Origin: DASVCS01 sp036381495
GTDB lineage: Bacteria > Gemmatimonadota > Gemmatimonadetes > Longimicrobiales > RSA9
NCBI GenBank assembly: GCA_036381495.1
Contig: DASVCS010000105.1
Coordinates: forward strand, 8,762 to 72,761
DNA: 64,000 bases
Direction: 5' to 3'
The translations under genes and the position numbers were made by a program. This document shows positions 24,536-32,745 of the stretch, in pieces. The number at the start of each line of letters is the position of its first letter. Positions within the stretch are counted from its first letter, which is position 1. The notes under the pieces were generated by a model. That model made no database searches, was not told the DNA's origin, and worked only from the letters and a program-made list of their open reading frames with translations.

Positions 24536-26347
24536 CTATGGCCGCGGCCGAGGCCGCCAGGCGGGATCGGAATCGGGCACGGGGGTATTGGTGAGATTGG
24601 TCGGCGTACCACCGCCGGCGCCCACGATGTACAGCTCGTCGTTGCCGTCGCGATCGCTGCGGAACAGGACGCGTTCCCCGTCCGCGGACCACGTGGGCGT
24701 CTCGTCGTTGGCCGCATCATCGTTCGAGACGTTGACCGCGCCGGTGCCGTCGGCGTTCATGACGTAGATCTCGACATTGCCATCGCGATCGGAGCGGAAC
24801 GCGATCTTCGTCCCGTCCGGCGACCGCACCGGCTGGTCGTCCGCGCCCGCGCTGTTCGTGAGGTTCGTCGCCCCGGACCCGTCCGCGTTCATGACGTAGA
24901 TCTCTTCCCTGCCGTCCCGGTCGGACACGAACAGGATCTTGCTGCCGTCCGGCGACCAGGCGGGGCCGTAGTCCACGTCGGGATCGTTCGTGAGGTTCGT
25001 CAGCCCGGTCCCGTTCGCGTTCATGACGTAGACCTCGTAATTGCCGTCCCGATTGGTCGTGAACGCCACCTTGCTCCCGTCCGGCGACCAGGCGGGGTAT
25101 CGATCGTCGGCGGGATCGTCCGTGAGCCGCATCAGGTCGCTGCCATCCGCGTTCACCACGTAGATCTCGTTATTGCCGTCGCGGTCGCTGACGAACACGA
25201 GCTTGGTCCCATCGGGCGACCAGACCGCTTCGCGGTCGTACGACGCGGCGTGGTTCGAGACGTTGACCAGCCCGGTGCCATCGGCGCCGATCACGTAGAC
25301 CTCGCTGTTGCCGCCGCCGTCGCTGGCGAACGCGAGCTTGCTCCCATCGGGCGACCAGACGGGGAGCTTGTCGTCGGCGGGACCGTTCGTGAGCGGCGTC
25401 GCGCCGGTGCCGTCCTCGTTCATGATGTAGATGTCGCCGTCGCGCTGGAACGCAATCTGGTCCAGCACGCGGACCGCCGTCTCGCCGCTCAGCGCGCCGC
25501 TGGTCGCCGTGATCACCGTCTTGCCGCCTGCCCGGACGGCCGTCACCAACCCGGCGTCGTCCACCGTGGCGACGGTCTCGTCCGCGCTCGTCCAGTCGAC
25601 ATCGAGACCCTCGATCCCCATGCCGTTCGAGTCGGCGACGACGGCCTCGATCCGCACCGTGTCGTCCTGGCCGAGTTCCACGGTATCGGGACTCATCACG
25701 ATCATCGCCGCCACCTGCGCGACCTCGACCGCCACCGTGTCGGTCCCCTCGCCGGAGCTCGCCACGACCTCGGCCGTACCGTTCCCCTTCGCCACGACCC
25801 AACCCGCCTCGCTCACCGTCGCGACTGCCGTGTCGCTGCTCGCCCACTGCACGGCCGCGCCCGCAATCTCGTTGTCGTTCGCATCGCGCACCACGGCGGT
25901 GAGCTGCACCGAGTCGCCGAGCGCGTGCAGCGCGACGGACTCGGTGCTCACGCTCACGCCCGCCCCCGCCTGCTCGACCATGACCGCCGCGGTGTCCGCG
26001 ACCGTGCCCGTGCGCACCACCACCTGCGCCGTGCCTTCGGCGACGGCCACGACCCAGCCGGCCGCGCTCACGGTCGCGACGTCCGTGTCCGTGCTGGTCC
26101 AGGTGAGCGCCGCACCCGTGATCGCATTGCCGTCCGCATCGCTCACCGTCGCCGCGAGCTGCGCCGAGTCGCCGAGCGCGGCGAAGACGAGCGAGTCGTC
26201 CGAGAGCGCGATGCTGGCCGGTTCGGGCGTGTCGCCGCCGCCCGGACCGGTGGGATCGCCGCCGTCGTCATCGCCGCCGCACGCAGCCGCGGCGACTAGA
26301 ACGAGCGGAAAGAGAGCGGTCCAACGAAGTAAGCGTCGCATCCGCAT
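24536..26347 (-). CDS. Lipoprotein with three Ig-like domains and a seven-blade PD40 propeller (paralogue 3)
   Basis: The 603-residue product repeats the design of paralogue 1: signal peptide ending 'VAAAAC', Gly-Asp linker, three Ig-like domains and seven PD40 blades. Through the Ig-like part it matches paralogue 1 almost residue for residue, while blades two to seven have accumulated differences. The DNA around the start codon (about 26300-26400) is also nearly identical to that at 22310-22410, ending abruptly after GATGGGGA. The gene is the promoter-proximal member of the array, just downstream of the response regulator. Confidence 0.87.
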   Translation of the reverse strand: MRMRRLLRWTALFPLVLVAAAACGGDDDGGDPTGPGGGDTPEPASIALSDDSLVFAALGDSAQLAATVSDADGNAITGAALTWTSTDTDVATVSAAGWVVAVAEGTAQVVVRTGTVADTAAVMVEQAGAGVSVSTESVALHALGDSVQLTAVVRDANDNEIAGAAVQWASSDTAVATVSEAGWVVAKGNGTAEVVASSGEGTDTVAVEVAQVAAMIVMSPDTVELGQDDTVRIEAVVADSNGMGIEGLDVDWTSADETVATVDDAGLVTAVRAGGKTVITATSGALSGETAVRVLDQIAFQRDGDIYIMNEDGTGATPLTNGPADDKLPVWSPDGSKLAFASDGGGNSEVYVIGADGTGLVNVSNHAASYDREAVWSPDGTKLVFVSDRDGNNEIYVVNADGSDLMRLTDDPADDRYPAWSPDGSKVAFTTNRDGNYEVYVMNANGTGLTNLTNDPDVDYGPAWSPDGSKILFVSDRDGREEIYVMNADGSGATNLTNSAGADDQPVRSPDGTKIAFRSDRDGNVEIYVMNADGTGAVNVSNDDAANDETPTWSADGERVLFRSDRDGNDELYIVGAGGGTPTNLTNTPVPDSDPAWRPRPRP

Positions 26348-26514
26348 GCCACGCCTCCAGGTTGATGCCGGCGCCGAGCAGGGCTCCGGCGCCGATGGGG
26401 AGTGATCGTTCCGGGTTCGTTTTCGTTGAACGCGCCCGCACGTGCGGTGCAGGCCGTGCGTGTCCACTTCCGTCGTGCCGACATCGCCGGGCCGCCGCGC
26501 ACGGGCGAGCGGGG

Positions 26515-26706
26515 TCCGGCATGCGACAGCCCGCCCGACCACGACCGTTCGGCATGGAGCGGATCACCGTCCTCGGGGAGATGGGTCGACGGTGGGGATC
26601 AGGGGTCTCGGCGCTCCGCGCCTCTCTCGTGAGCGGCGGATCCCTGTCGAAACGCGGGCTACGCGCACCCGCGGCGAAATATAGGCGGGCCGCTCGGGGC
26701 CGGCAA
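26515..26706 (-). repeat. Duplicated leader/promoter segment, copy 2
   Basis: This is the partner of 24251-24442, at a constant offset of 2264 bases. About 60 extra bases lie between this block and the next conserved block near 26400-26450, so the two leaders differ by one insertion or deletion outside the aligned part. Confidence 0.75.
26678..26706 (-). promoter_or_regulatory. Promoter of paralogue 3 (TTGCCG-17-TATATT)
   Basis: On the minus strand TTGCCG (26706-26701) and TATATT (26683-26678) are 17 bases apart. The AT-rich -10 stands out from the GC-rich surroundings. It lies just after the response-regulator stop and implies a leader of more than 300 bases before the paralogue 3 start, much of it conserved in copy 1. 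Confidence 0.6.
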
Positions 26707-26727
26707 TCGCAAAAAGATACCGTTGTT

Positions 26728-27396
26728 CTACACCAGGCCTTCGCGGAATGCGCGGCTCACGGCGGCTGCGACGCTGTGGACCTGAAGCTTCGAGTAGATG
26801 CTGCGGATGTGGTTGCGGACGGTGTGAATGCTGATGTCGAGCTCGTGCGCGACCCGTTTGTACGGCATGCCGCGGACGAGGCAGCGCAGGACATCGAGCT
26901 CACGCGCGGAGAGGTCGAGGCGGGCGGCGGCTTCGCGGGCGCGGCCGCCGCCGTCGAGGTGTCGCACGAGGTCGAGGACGGTGCGGGCAATGCCGGCGGA
27001 GAGCGGTGAGCCGCCCGCGATGACGGCGCGGAGCTGGGTGAGGAGCTGGTCGGCGGGAGTGTGTTTGAGCAGATAACCATCCGCGCCGGCGCAGATCGCG
27101 TTCAGCACGGAGGCGCGTTCCTCGAAGACGGTGAGGACGACGATGGTCGTCCGGGGGAGGCGCTCCTTGATGCGACGGGTACACTCGATGCCGCCGAGTC
27201 CCGGCAGGTCGAGGTCCATGAGCACCAGGTCCCAGCCGGGCTCCTCGCCGCGGCGGAGCGCGGCGTCGAGCTCGTCGAGCGCGATGTCCGCGGCTTCGAA
27301 GGTGCGCACGAGCGCGAAGTCCTCCGAGTGACGGAACAGGACTTCGAGGCTCGCGCGATAGCGGGCATCATCCTCGATGGCGATGACGCGGATCAT
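26728..27396 (-). CDS. NarL/LuxR-type response regulator
   Basis: The 222-residue protein has a receiver domain with Asp9/Asp10, the phosphoacceptor Asp61 in 'LVLMDLDLPG', and Lys111 in 'GYLLKHT'. A C-terminal LuxR-type helix-turn-helix (about 155-215, 'ELDVLRCLVRGMPYKRVAHELDISIHTVRNHI') follows. It ends a two-gene run with the large sensor kinase, 76 bases downstream of the kinase stop, and is its probable partner. The next gene downstream in the same direction is a PD40 lipoprotein with its own promoter, a plausible target by position only. Confidence 0.92.
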   Translation of the reverse strand: MIRVIAIEDDARYRASLEVLFRHSEDFALVRTFEAADIALDELDAALRRGEEPGWDLVLMDLDLPGLGGIECTRRIKERLPRTTIVVLTVFEERASVLNAICAGADGYLLKHTPADQLLTQLRAVIAGGSPLSAGIARTVLDLVRHLDGGGRAREAAARLDLSARELDVLRCLVRGMPYKRVAHELDISIHTVRNHIRSIYSKLQVHSVAAAVSRAFREGLV

Positions 27397-27472
27397 CGGG
27401 CCGTCGGCGGGACGGGACTCATCGGCATGGCGACAAGATGTCGGGTCGCGACCTGTCTACGCGCCGGCATGA

Positions 27473-30400
27473 TCATGCCATCGGCGGCCGGGGTCGGCGC
27501 GGGCGCCGGTGGCGCAGTCGACCCCGCAGCGCGGCCACGCGCTGTCTCACGGCACCGGGGAGCGTGAAGTGGAGGACCACGGTCGTGCCGCCGCCCGGGG
27601 TCTCGCGCCACTCGATGGCGGCGCCGATCTCGGCGGCGCGCCGGCGCATCCCGGGGAGGCCGCGGCCTCCGCGTGCATTCGTGGGCACGGCGGGGCCGAG
27701 GCCCACGCCGTCATCGGTCACGGCGAGCTGCCAGGTCCGGCCGCGGCCGGTGAAGGCGAGGGCGACTTGCCGGGCGCGCGCGTGGCGCGCCGCGTTGTGG
27801 AGCGCTTCCAGCCCGATCAGCAGGATGTTGCGGCGGAGCGCGAGCGGCAGGCGCGCGGGCGGCCATTCGCGCGGGGCGCGCAGCGTGAACACGACGTCGT
27901 CGCCGGCAAAGAATCGCTCGGCATGGCCGGCGAGCCGGCTGGCCAGCTCCTCGAGGGTGGCCGCGCGGCGGTCGAGCGACCAGACGATGTCGCCCAGCGC
28001 GTTGCCCAGCTCCTCGGCGGTCCCCGCGACCTCCTGCGCGAGCCGGCCGCGCTGTACGTCGTCCAGACGACCTCGCGCGAGGAGGCCGGCGAGGATGCCG
28101 ATGCTACCAAGTCCGGACCCGAGTTCATCATGCAGGTCCATCGCGATCCGGGTCCGCTGGCGTTCGAGGCCGAGCAGGAACGCGAGGCGCGCGCGGTAGG
28201 CGGCCCAGAGGACGGCGCCGCCGAGTGCGGCAAAGAGCGCGAGTGCCCAGGGCGTGCGGTACCACGGGGGGAGGACGCGGAACGCGAAGCGTGTCGGCGC
28301 GCCGAGCCAGCGGCGGCCATCCAGCGAGGCACGGACCTCCGCGTGGTAGCGGCCGGGCGGGAGGTCGACCCAGCGGAACGACGGCTGGCCGCGGGTGTCC
28401 TCCCACGGCGCGTCGGGCGCGAGCCGGACCTGGTAGTGCACGCGGCCGGGTGCGCGGAACGAGAGGGCGGCGAAGCGCAATTCGAGGCGGTTGCGGTCGG
28501 CCGGCAGCTCGAGTGGCCGGTCGAGCGGGACCGGTTCGGTGCCGACGCGCGCATCGACGAGCACGACGCGCGGCGGTGCGATCCGTGCGAAGCGCGCCGT
28601 CGGCGGCACGTGTAGGAGGCCGAGCGACGTGGTGATCCAGAGCGTGCCATCATCGTCCTCGATCAGGTCCGCGCCGCCGATCGAGGGCAGTCCGTTGCGC
28701 GGACCGGGCGCTTCCAGCACCTCCCAGCCGTCGGGTCCGCCCGGGCGCACGCGCAGCAGGATCCCGTGGCCGGCGATCCAGATCCCGCCGACCGGCGAGG
28801 GGACGAGCGTGAAGACGTTGCGGCTGGCCAGGCCGGTGTTGGCGGGGAGCGGCGCCCAGCCGTCGGCGGTGCGGGCGAGGACGGCGGCGCGACGGGTCGC
28901 GCCCCAGAGTGTGCCATCGGGGAGCTCGACGAGGGCCGTGAAGTTGCCGATCCCGGGGACCGTCTCGCAGCTCCAGTCGGCGTCGCGGCCGGCGCGGACG
29001 GCGGCGGCCGGTGCGTGGCAGATGCGTTCGAAGCCCGCAGCCCAGAGCCGGCCGCGGCGGTCCTCGAGCACGGCGTCGATCACGGCATCATCGAGATCGA
29101 ACGGCAGGCCGGTGATGCGGCGGAGCGCGCCGCGTTCGACGTCGGCGTAGCGCAGCCCCTGGACGGTCGCGATCCAGAGATCCGCGCCGGCCGCGGCGGC
29201 GCAATCCATGAACGCCGCCCGCTCCGGCAGCCGGGCAATGACGCGGTCGCCGCGCAGCCGGACGATCCCACGGAGGGTCGAGACCCAGACGATGCCGCGC
29301 GAGTCCGTACACGGCCGGGATTGGCTGAAGAGGTCGCGGATGCCCACGACGTTGAACCCGGTCCCCGCCCGACGCACGATTCCGGTCCCCTGCCAGGTCG
29401 TGACCCAGAGGACGTCGCCGGAGCGCGCGACGTAACGGACGTGCGGCCCCGGCAACCCGTGGCGGTCGGTCCAGAGCACGGTCTCCGGTTCAGGATACTG
29501 GAACAGCGCGGAGAACGAGCCGAGCCACAGGCTCCCCTCGCGGTCCACCAGGAGCGGGCCGCCGGATTCGATGCCGTCCCCGCGGCCGACCACTTCCGGC
29601 GCCTGGCCCGGCCGGATCGCGACCAGGGAACGGTCCAGCGCGACCCAGATCGTGCCGTTCCGTTCGGCGAGCGCGATCGGTCGGCCGCCCGGGATCTCGC
29701 CCGCCGCCCTCGATGCGAGCTCGTGGACCTCGCCGGAGACGAGCTCGAAGACTCCGCCGAAGATCGTGAGCACGATGAGTCGGCCATCGGCGAGCGAGAC
29801 CGCGTCGGCGAGCGTGGTATCGAAACGCTTGCGGGGCGCCGAATCGGGCGCCGCGATATGCCAGAGCCCCGCATCGGTCAGAACGAGCATACCGCCATCA
29901 GCCGCGGGCCGCACCTTGCGGGCGCCTTCACCGCCCAGCCGCTCCCGCGGGATCGCGGTCCAGACGCCGGCCTCGCGCACCACCGGGATGCTGTCCGCAC
30001 CGACCGTCCAGAGGCGGGCCTGATCATCGAACGCCACCGTCCGGACCTGCGGCGACCACCCGCCGGGCGGCGGCGGGAGCGGGACCGCGCCGTCGGCGGT
30101 GATCTCGAAGATCCCGCCGTCTTCCACCTGTACGACGATCCGCCCATCCCCCGTCGTCGCGAGTGCCATGGCGGCGCCATCGATCCGCTCGGGCGCCCAC
30201 TGGCGAAACTCGACCCCGTCATAGCGGTAGATGCCGCCCTGTGTGGCGATCCAGAGAAAACCGACGGCATCCTGCGCGAGCGCCCAGACCGGCGGCACCG
30301 CGAGGCCCTGGTCGGCGGCGAAACGGCGGACCAAGCGGTCCTGCGCGCCGACGGCCGGCGGCCAGCAGAGCAGGAGCAGCATCAGCGTGCACGTCCGCCG

Positions 30401-30517
30401 GGCGGCGCGGTGCGGGCGGGTGGGCTGCGGCAGTCGGCGGCCGTGGCGGTCGCCGCGGCCGAAGGCCGCGACGCGGCGGGCGCCCCGCAGCGTGCGAGAG
30501 CGGCAGCATTCGGCCAT
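27473..30517 (-). CDS. Two-component sensor histidine kinase with ligand-binding propeller (HisKA_3 type)
   Basis: The product is about 1014 residues from the ATG at 30515-30517. An Arg-rich N-region and signal peptide ('LMLLLLCWPPAVGAQ') lead into two periplasmic seven-blade regulator propellers, with repeats such as 'LAQDAVGFLWIATQGGIYRYDG' and 'SLWLGSFSALFQYP'. Then come a YYY-like beta domain, one membrane helix ('TPWALALFAALGGAVLWAAY') and a HisKA_3/HATPase core with 'MDLHDELGSGLGSIG' and 'ALHNAARHA'. The overall plan resembles hybrid-less glycan sensors such as those of Bacteroidota, but the ligand is unknown. A start at 30382, right at the signal peptide, is an alternative. It pairs with the LuxR-type regulator downstream. 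Confidence 0.88.
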   Translation of the reverse strand: MAECCRSRTLRGARRVAAFGRGDRHGRRLPQPTRPHRAARRTCTLMLLLLCWPPAVGAQDRLVRRFAADQGLAVPPVWALAQDAVGFLWIATQGGIYRYDGVEFRQWAPERIDGAAMALATTGDGRIVVQVEDGGIFEITADGAVPLPPPPGGWSPQVRTVAFDDQARLWTVGADSIPVVREAGVWTAIPRERLGGEGARKVRPAADGGMLVLTDAGLWHIAAPDSAPRKRFDTTLADAVSLADGRLIVLTIFGGVFELVSGEVHELASRAAGEIPGGRPIALAERNGTIWVALDRSLVAIRPGQAPEVVGRGDGIESGGPLLVDREGSLWLGSFSALFQYPEPETVLWTDRHGLPGPHVRYVARSGDVLWVTTWQGTGIVRRAGTGFNVVGIRDLFSQSRPCTDSRGIVWVSTLRGIVRLRGDRVIARLPERAAFMDCAAAAGADLWIATVQGLRYADVERGALRRITGLPFDLDDAVIDAVLEDRRGRLWAAGFERICHAPAAAVRAGRDADWSCETVPGIGNFTALVELPDGTLWGATRRAAVLARTADGWAPLPANTGLASRNVFTLVPSPVGGIWIAGHGILLRVRPGGPDGWEVLEAPGPRNGLPSIGGADLIEDDDGTLWITTSLGLLHVPPTARFARIAPPRVVLVDARVGTEPVPLDRPLELPADRNRLELRFAALSFRAPGRVHYQVRLAPDAPWEDTRGQPSFRWVDLPPGRYHAEVRASLDGRRWLGAPTRFAFRVLPPWYRTPWALALFAALGGAVLWAAYRARLAFLLGLERQRTRIAMDLHDELGSGLGSIGILAGLLARGRLDDVQRGRLAQEVAGTAEELGNALGDIVWSLDRRAATLEELASRLAGHAERFFAGDDVVFTLRAPREWPPARLPLALRRNILLIGLEALHNAARHARARQVALAFTGRGRTWQLAVTDDGVGLGPAVPTNARGGRGLPGMRRRAAEIGAAIEWRETPGGGTTVVLHFTLPGAVRQRVAALRGRLRHRRPRRPRPPMA

Positions 30518-30713
30518 ATCGTTGCGCCTACCGATCGGGTCGACTCGTCGAAGGAAGGCGGGACCGATGGTCCCGATGGTCCCGTGCGAACGGCCCGACG
30601 CTCCGCCCTGACCGTTCGGCCGCGTCGCCGTGTCGCGTAAGCATTTGCTGAGCAAAGCTATTTCCTGGCCGGAACCCCGACAAGTGTGGCGTATGGGCCG
30701 GGTGTCGCACCGC

Positions 30714-30868
30714 CTACTCGTACCGTAGCGCGACCATGGGGTCGACGCGTGTCGCGCGCCGGGCTGGGATCCAGCAGACGGCGAGCGCGAGCGCAACGCC
30801 CGCGAAGATGCTCAGCAGCAGTGCCAGGAACCGGGGCCGTTCGGTACTCGAGCGCCTTCGGCAGTACC
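30714..30868 (-). pseudogene. Eroded remnant of an ADOP-type ABC permease
   Basis: Minus-strand fragments match three separate parts of the intact permease at 34191-36635. 'LPKALEYR' (around 30843-30868) corresponds to its residues near 50, 'RPRFLALLLSIFAGVALAL' to residues near 670, and 'CWIPARRATRVDPMVALRYE' to its last 20 residues. Between the first two about 620 residues are missing, and between the last two about 90. The TAG stop and its context are kept. It lies upstream of the sigma gene in the opposite direction, just as the intact permease lies upstream of the sigma remnant at 36897. Confidence 0.75.
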
Positions 30869-30900
30869 ACGCTGGGCGATCCAGTCGTACGCCGCTTGGG

Positions 30901-30957
30901 CGCCGGCTGCGCGGGGGTGCAGGCACGCGATCGCGGTGTACCCCAGCGCAGCCGGCG
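30901..30957. other. Long hairpin between permease remnant and sigma gene
   Basis: Arms 30901-30912 and 30946-30957 are perfect 12-base complements. An inner GGGGT/ACCCC pairing extends the stem toward a loop that itself contains CGCGATCGCG. It may be a terminator or a site left by the deletions that eroded the permease. Confidence 0.5.
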
Positions 30958-31191
30958 GATCTTCGCGCTCCGTGCCGGCTGGCAGCGAGCTTACGTTGTG
31001 GGGGGTGGGACTGCCGCCACGGGGAGGCGGACCGCCGCAGCCTCGTTACCCGGAGTCGCAAGGTGCTCCCAATGCGCTCGCGCAAGAGTCTTGCGTTCGA
31101 ATCAGCGCGGCTTCATCCGTAGGGTGCACGGGTCGGCACGACCCTGCGCGCCCACGGTTCCGTGCGTATATCTGTCCCCCTCGCGAGACGC

Positions 31192-31740
31192 ATGGATCGA
31201 GCGTCTGTCCGTACCCCTTCCCAGGGCAAGGATGCCCCGATCGCCCTGGCTGCGCTCTACCGCCGCCACCGCGCGGAGTTGTGCCGGTACGCCCTGCGGT
31301 ACGTGGAGCACGATGATGCCGCCGAAGACGTGGTGCAGCAGGTGTTCGTGCGCTTGCTAGGTCGTCCTCCGGACCTCGATTCCGTGCGCGACGTGTCCAG
31401 TTACCTGCGTCGCGCCGTTCACAACGAGGCGCTGCATCGGATCGAGCGGGCCCGCACCGCCCGTCAGTACCGTGCGGTCACGGCCGATGGATTGCGCTCG
31501 CTCGCCCCATCGCCCGCCGAGGAAATGCATCGGCGCGCCCTGGCGGCGGCTCTCGACCGTGCGATCGACGGGCTGCCGCCCCGTTGCCGCCAGGCCTTCG
31601 TACTCATACGGACGAACGGCCTGACGTATGCCGAAGCGGCCGAAGAGATGGGCATCTCGATCAAGACCGTGAAGGAGCAGCTGCGGCGTGCGCGCCGGGT
31701 GCTTCGGGAGCGCTTGGCGGAGCACTCGGCCAGGGTGTGA
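31192..31740 (+). CDS. ECF-type RNA polymerase sigma factor (sigma-70 family)
   Basis: The 182-residue protein has region 2 ('LAALYRRHRAELCRYALRYVEHDDAAEDVVQQVFVRLL', about 17-60) and region 4 ('AIDGLPPRCRQAFVLIRTNGLTYAEAAEEMGISIKTVKEQL', about 125-170). No anti-sigma gene is adjacent. An in-frame GTG at 31162 would add ten residues; I used the ATG because the homologous remnant at 36897 begins at the same codon. The 110 bases upstream are conserved between the two copies, for example CTTCATCC(A/G)TAGGGTGC at about 31111 and 36816, so a shared and possibly self-recognised promoter is likely. Next in the same direction is the four-Cys peptide. Confidence 0.88.
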   Translation: MDRASVRTPSQGKDAPIALAALYRRHRAELCRYALRYVEHDDAAEDVVQQVFVRLLGRPPDLDSVRDVSSYLRRAVHNEALHRIERARTARQYRAVTADGLRSLAPSPAEEMHRRALAAALDRAIDGLPPRCRQAFVLIRTNGLTYAEAAEEMGISIKTVKEQLRRARRVLRERLAEHSARV

Positions 31741-32018
31741 ACCGGAGCATGCGGGCTACCTCGAACCACATGCCTGTAGCGTGTAGGACCTTTTCGGCGG
31801 TCACGGGTCTTTTGGTCAGGCACCGGGGTTTCGGGCATCGCCCGGTGTGATTGGCCGGCCACCAAGATGCCCCCGCTCTTGACTGTAAAGCCGGAAGCGG
31901 TCGAAGGGCACGTTTCCCGTGTCGGCACGGATGCCTTTGGCTTCGCCGTGCCGTAGCCTCACGTGCATGAAAGCACGTCAGGCGATCCACCTTTCATCCA
32001 CCTTCTCTGGAGGTTATC
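31741..32018. other. Sigma-to-peptide spacer with three hairpins
   Basis: Three stem-loops are visible: CACCGGG/CCCGGTG (31821-31827 with 31841-31847), CGGCACGG/CCGTGCCG (31923-31930 with 31946-31953), and ACGTGC/GCACGT with a six-base loop (31961-31978). The first could end the sigma transcript. The others precede the small-peptide gene and may shape its leader. Confidence 0.45.
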
Positions 32019-32207
32019 ATGAGGCTCCGTACTCTCAATCTCCTCGCTATCGTGGTCATCGGCGTTGGTGGCGTGTACTTGACCACGCCGGCGCCTGCCA
32101 TGGCGTCCGAGTGCGAACTCAAGGAGGATGTGCTCGTGTGTGATGGGAACACGGGTGAATGCCACCGCGAGGATGTCGTGGTTTGTGAGGAGCCAGAGCA
32201 GACCTGA
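32019..32207 (+). CDS. Small exported four-cysteine peptide (copy A)
   Basis: The 62-residue product has a Sec-type signal peptide ('LNLLAIVVIGVGGVYL', cleavage likely after 'APAMA') and a short acidic mature part with Cys32, Cys41, Cys48 and Cys56. Its core 'VLVCD..TG.CH....V.C' is shared with copy B at 37014. GGAGG sits six bases before the ATG, and the leader TTTCATCC...CTTCTCT is conserved with copy B. No family name is recognised with confidence. Size, signal peptide and the nearby 6-bladed propeller lipoprotein recall the NVEALA-peptide/propeller pairs of Bacteroidota, which is an analogy and not a demonstrated homology. Confidence 0.8.
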   Translation: MRLRTLNLLAIVVIGVGGVYLTTPAPAMASECELKEDVLVCDGNTGECHREDVVVCEEPEQT

Positions 32208-32279
32208 TCGTGACAGGTCCTGTCGGTGCCGCTCTCCAGCTGAACGGAGCGATACGAGGTGGAGATGCGCTGGAGGGCG

Positions 32280-32650
32280 GCACCTCGGCCTTGCGGTTCA
32301 CGGACGTGTGGCGCCGTCGCCTGACGACCTGGATCTGGTGGCCGCACTGGACGTCTGGCGCCGCAGCGTGGATCGGATGGGCGATAGCCGGCCGTTTCAG
32401 CACCGGGCTCGCGTTGGACGCGCTCCGGATGGTGCCCTGGCGCCGCCGGCCTGAGTTGGTCCTCCATCACTCGGACCGGCGGACGCAGTACGCGGCCCTG
32501 GTTTTCGGGAGATGTTGCGAAGGAGCGGGCTTCGCTCGTCCACCGGGCTCGGTCGGGGACGGCTACCGCAACGCCATGTGCGAGAGCTTCTTCGCCACCC
32601 TCGAATCCGACATATTGGATCGGAGCGCCGGTAGGTTGGAGCCTGTTAGG
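32280..32650 (+). pseudogene. Remnant of an IS3-family transposase (OrfB, integrase core)
   Basis: Pieces of the DDE integrase core are recognisable in two frames: 'DLVAALDVWRR' (about 32330-32362), then after a frameshift 'GWAIAGRFSTGLALDAL', 'HHSDRRTQYAALVFGR' and 'SVGDGYRNAMCESFFATLESDILDR' with the last catalytic region. The N-terminal half, OrfA and recognisable inverted termini are missing, and reading stops making sense near 32650. It is an inactive insertion-sequence fragment between the small peptide and the propeller lipoprotein. Confidence 0.8.
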
Positions 32651-32686
32651 GACCCGCACCCGGCTCGGCAGTTCATAACAGGCTCC
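32638..32686. repeat. 11-bp perfect inverted repeat at the IS remnant / lipoprotein boundary
   Basis: GGAGCCTGTTA (32638-32648) is matched by its exact complement at 32676-32686 with a 27-base loop. It coincides with the end of transposase similarity and with the start of lower-GC DNA. It may be a recombination scar or a terminator. Confidence 0.5.
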
Positions 32687-32745
32687 AGACTCTTGGATCC
32701 GCCATCCGGCCCACACGGCTGTTGGGGAATACGAGGAGCGTGAAC

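Noticed and set aside
20600..26200. Regular 126-base periodicity taken as a non-coding repeat array
   Set aside because: The period equals the 42-residue PD40 blade and stays in frame in all three lipoprotein genes.
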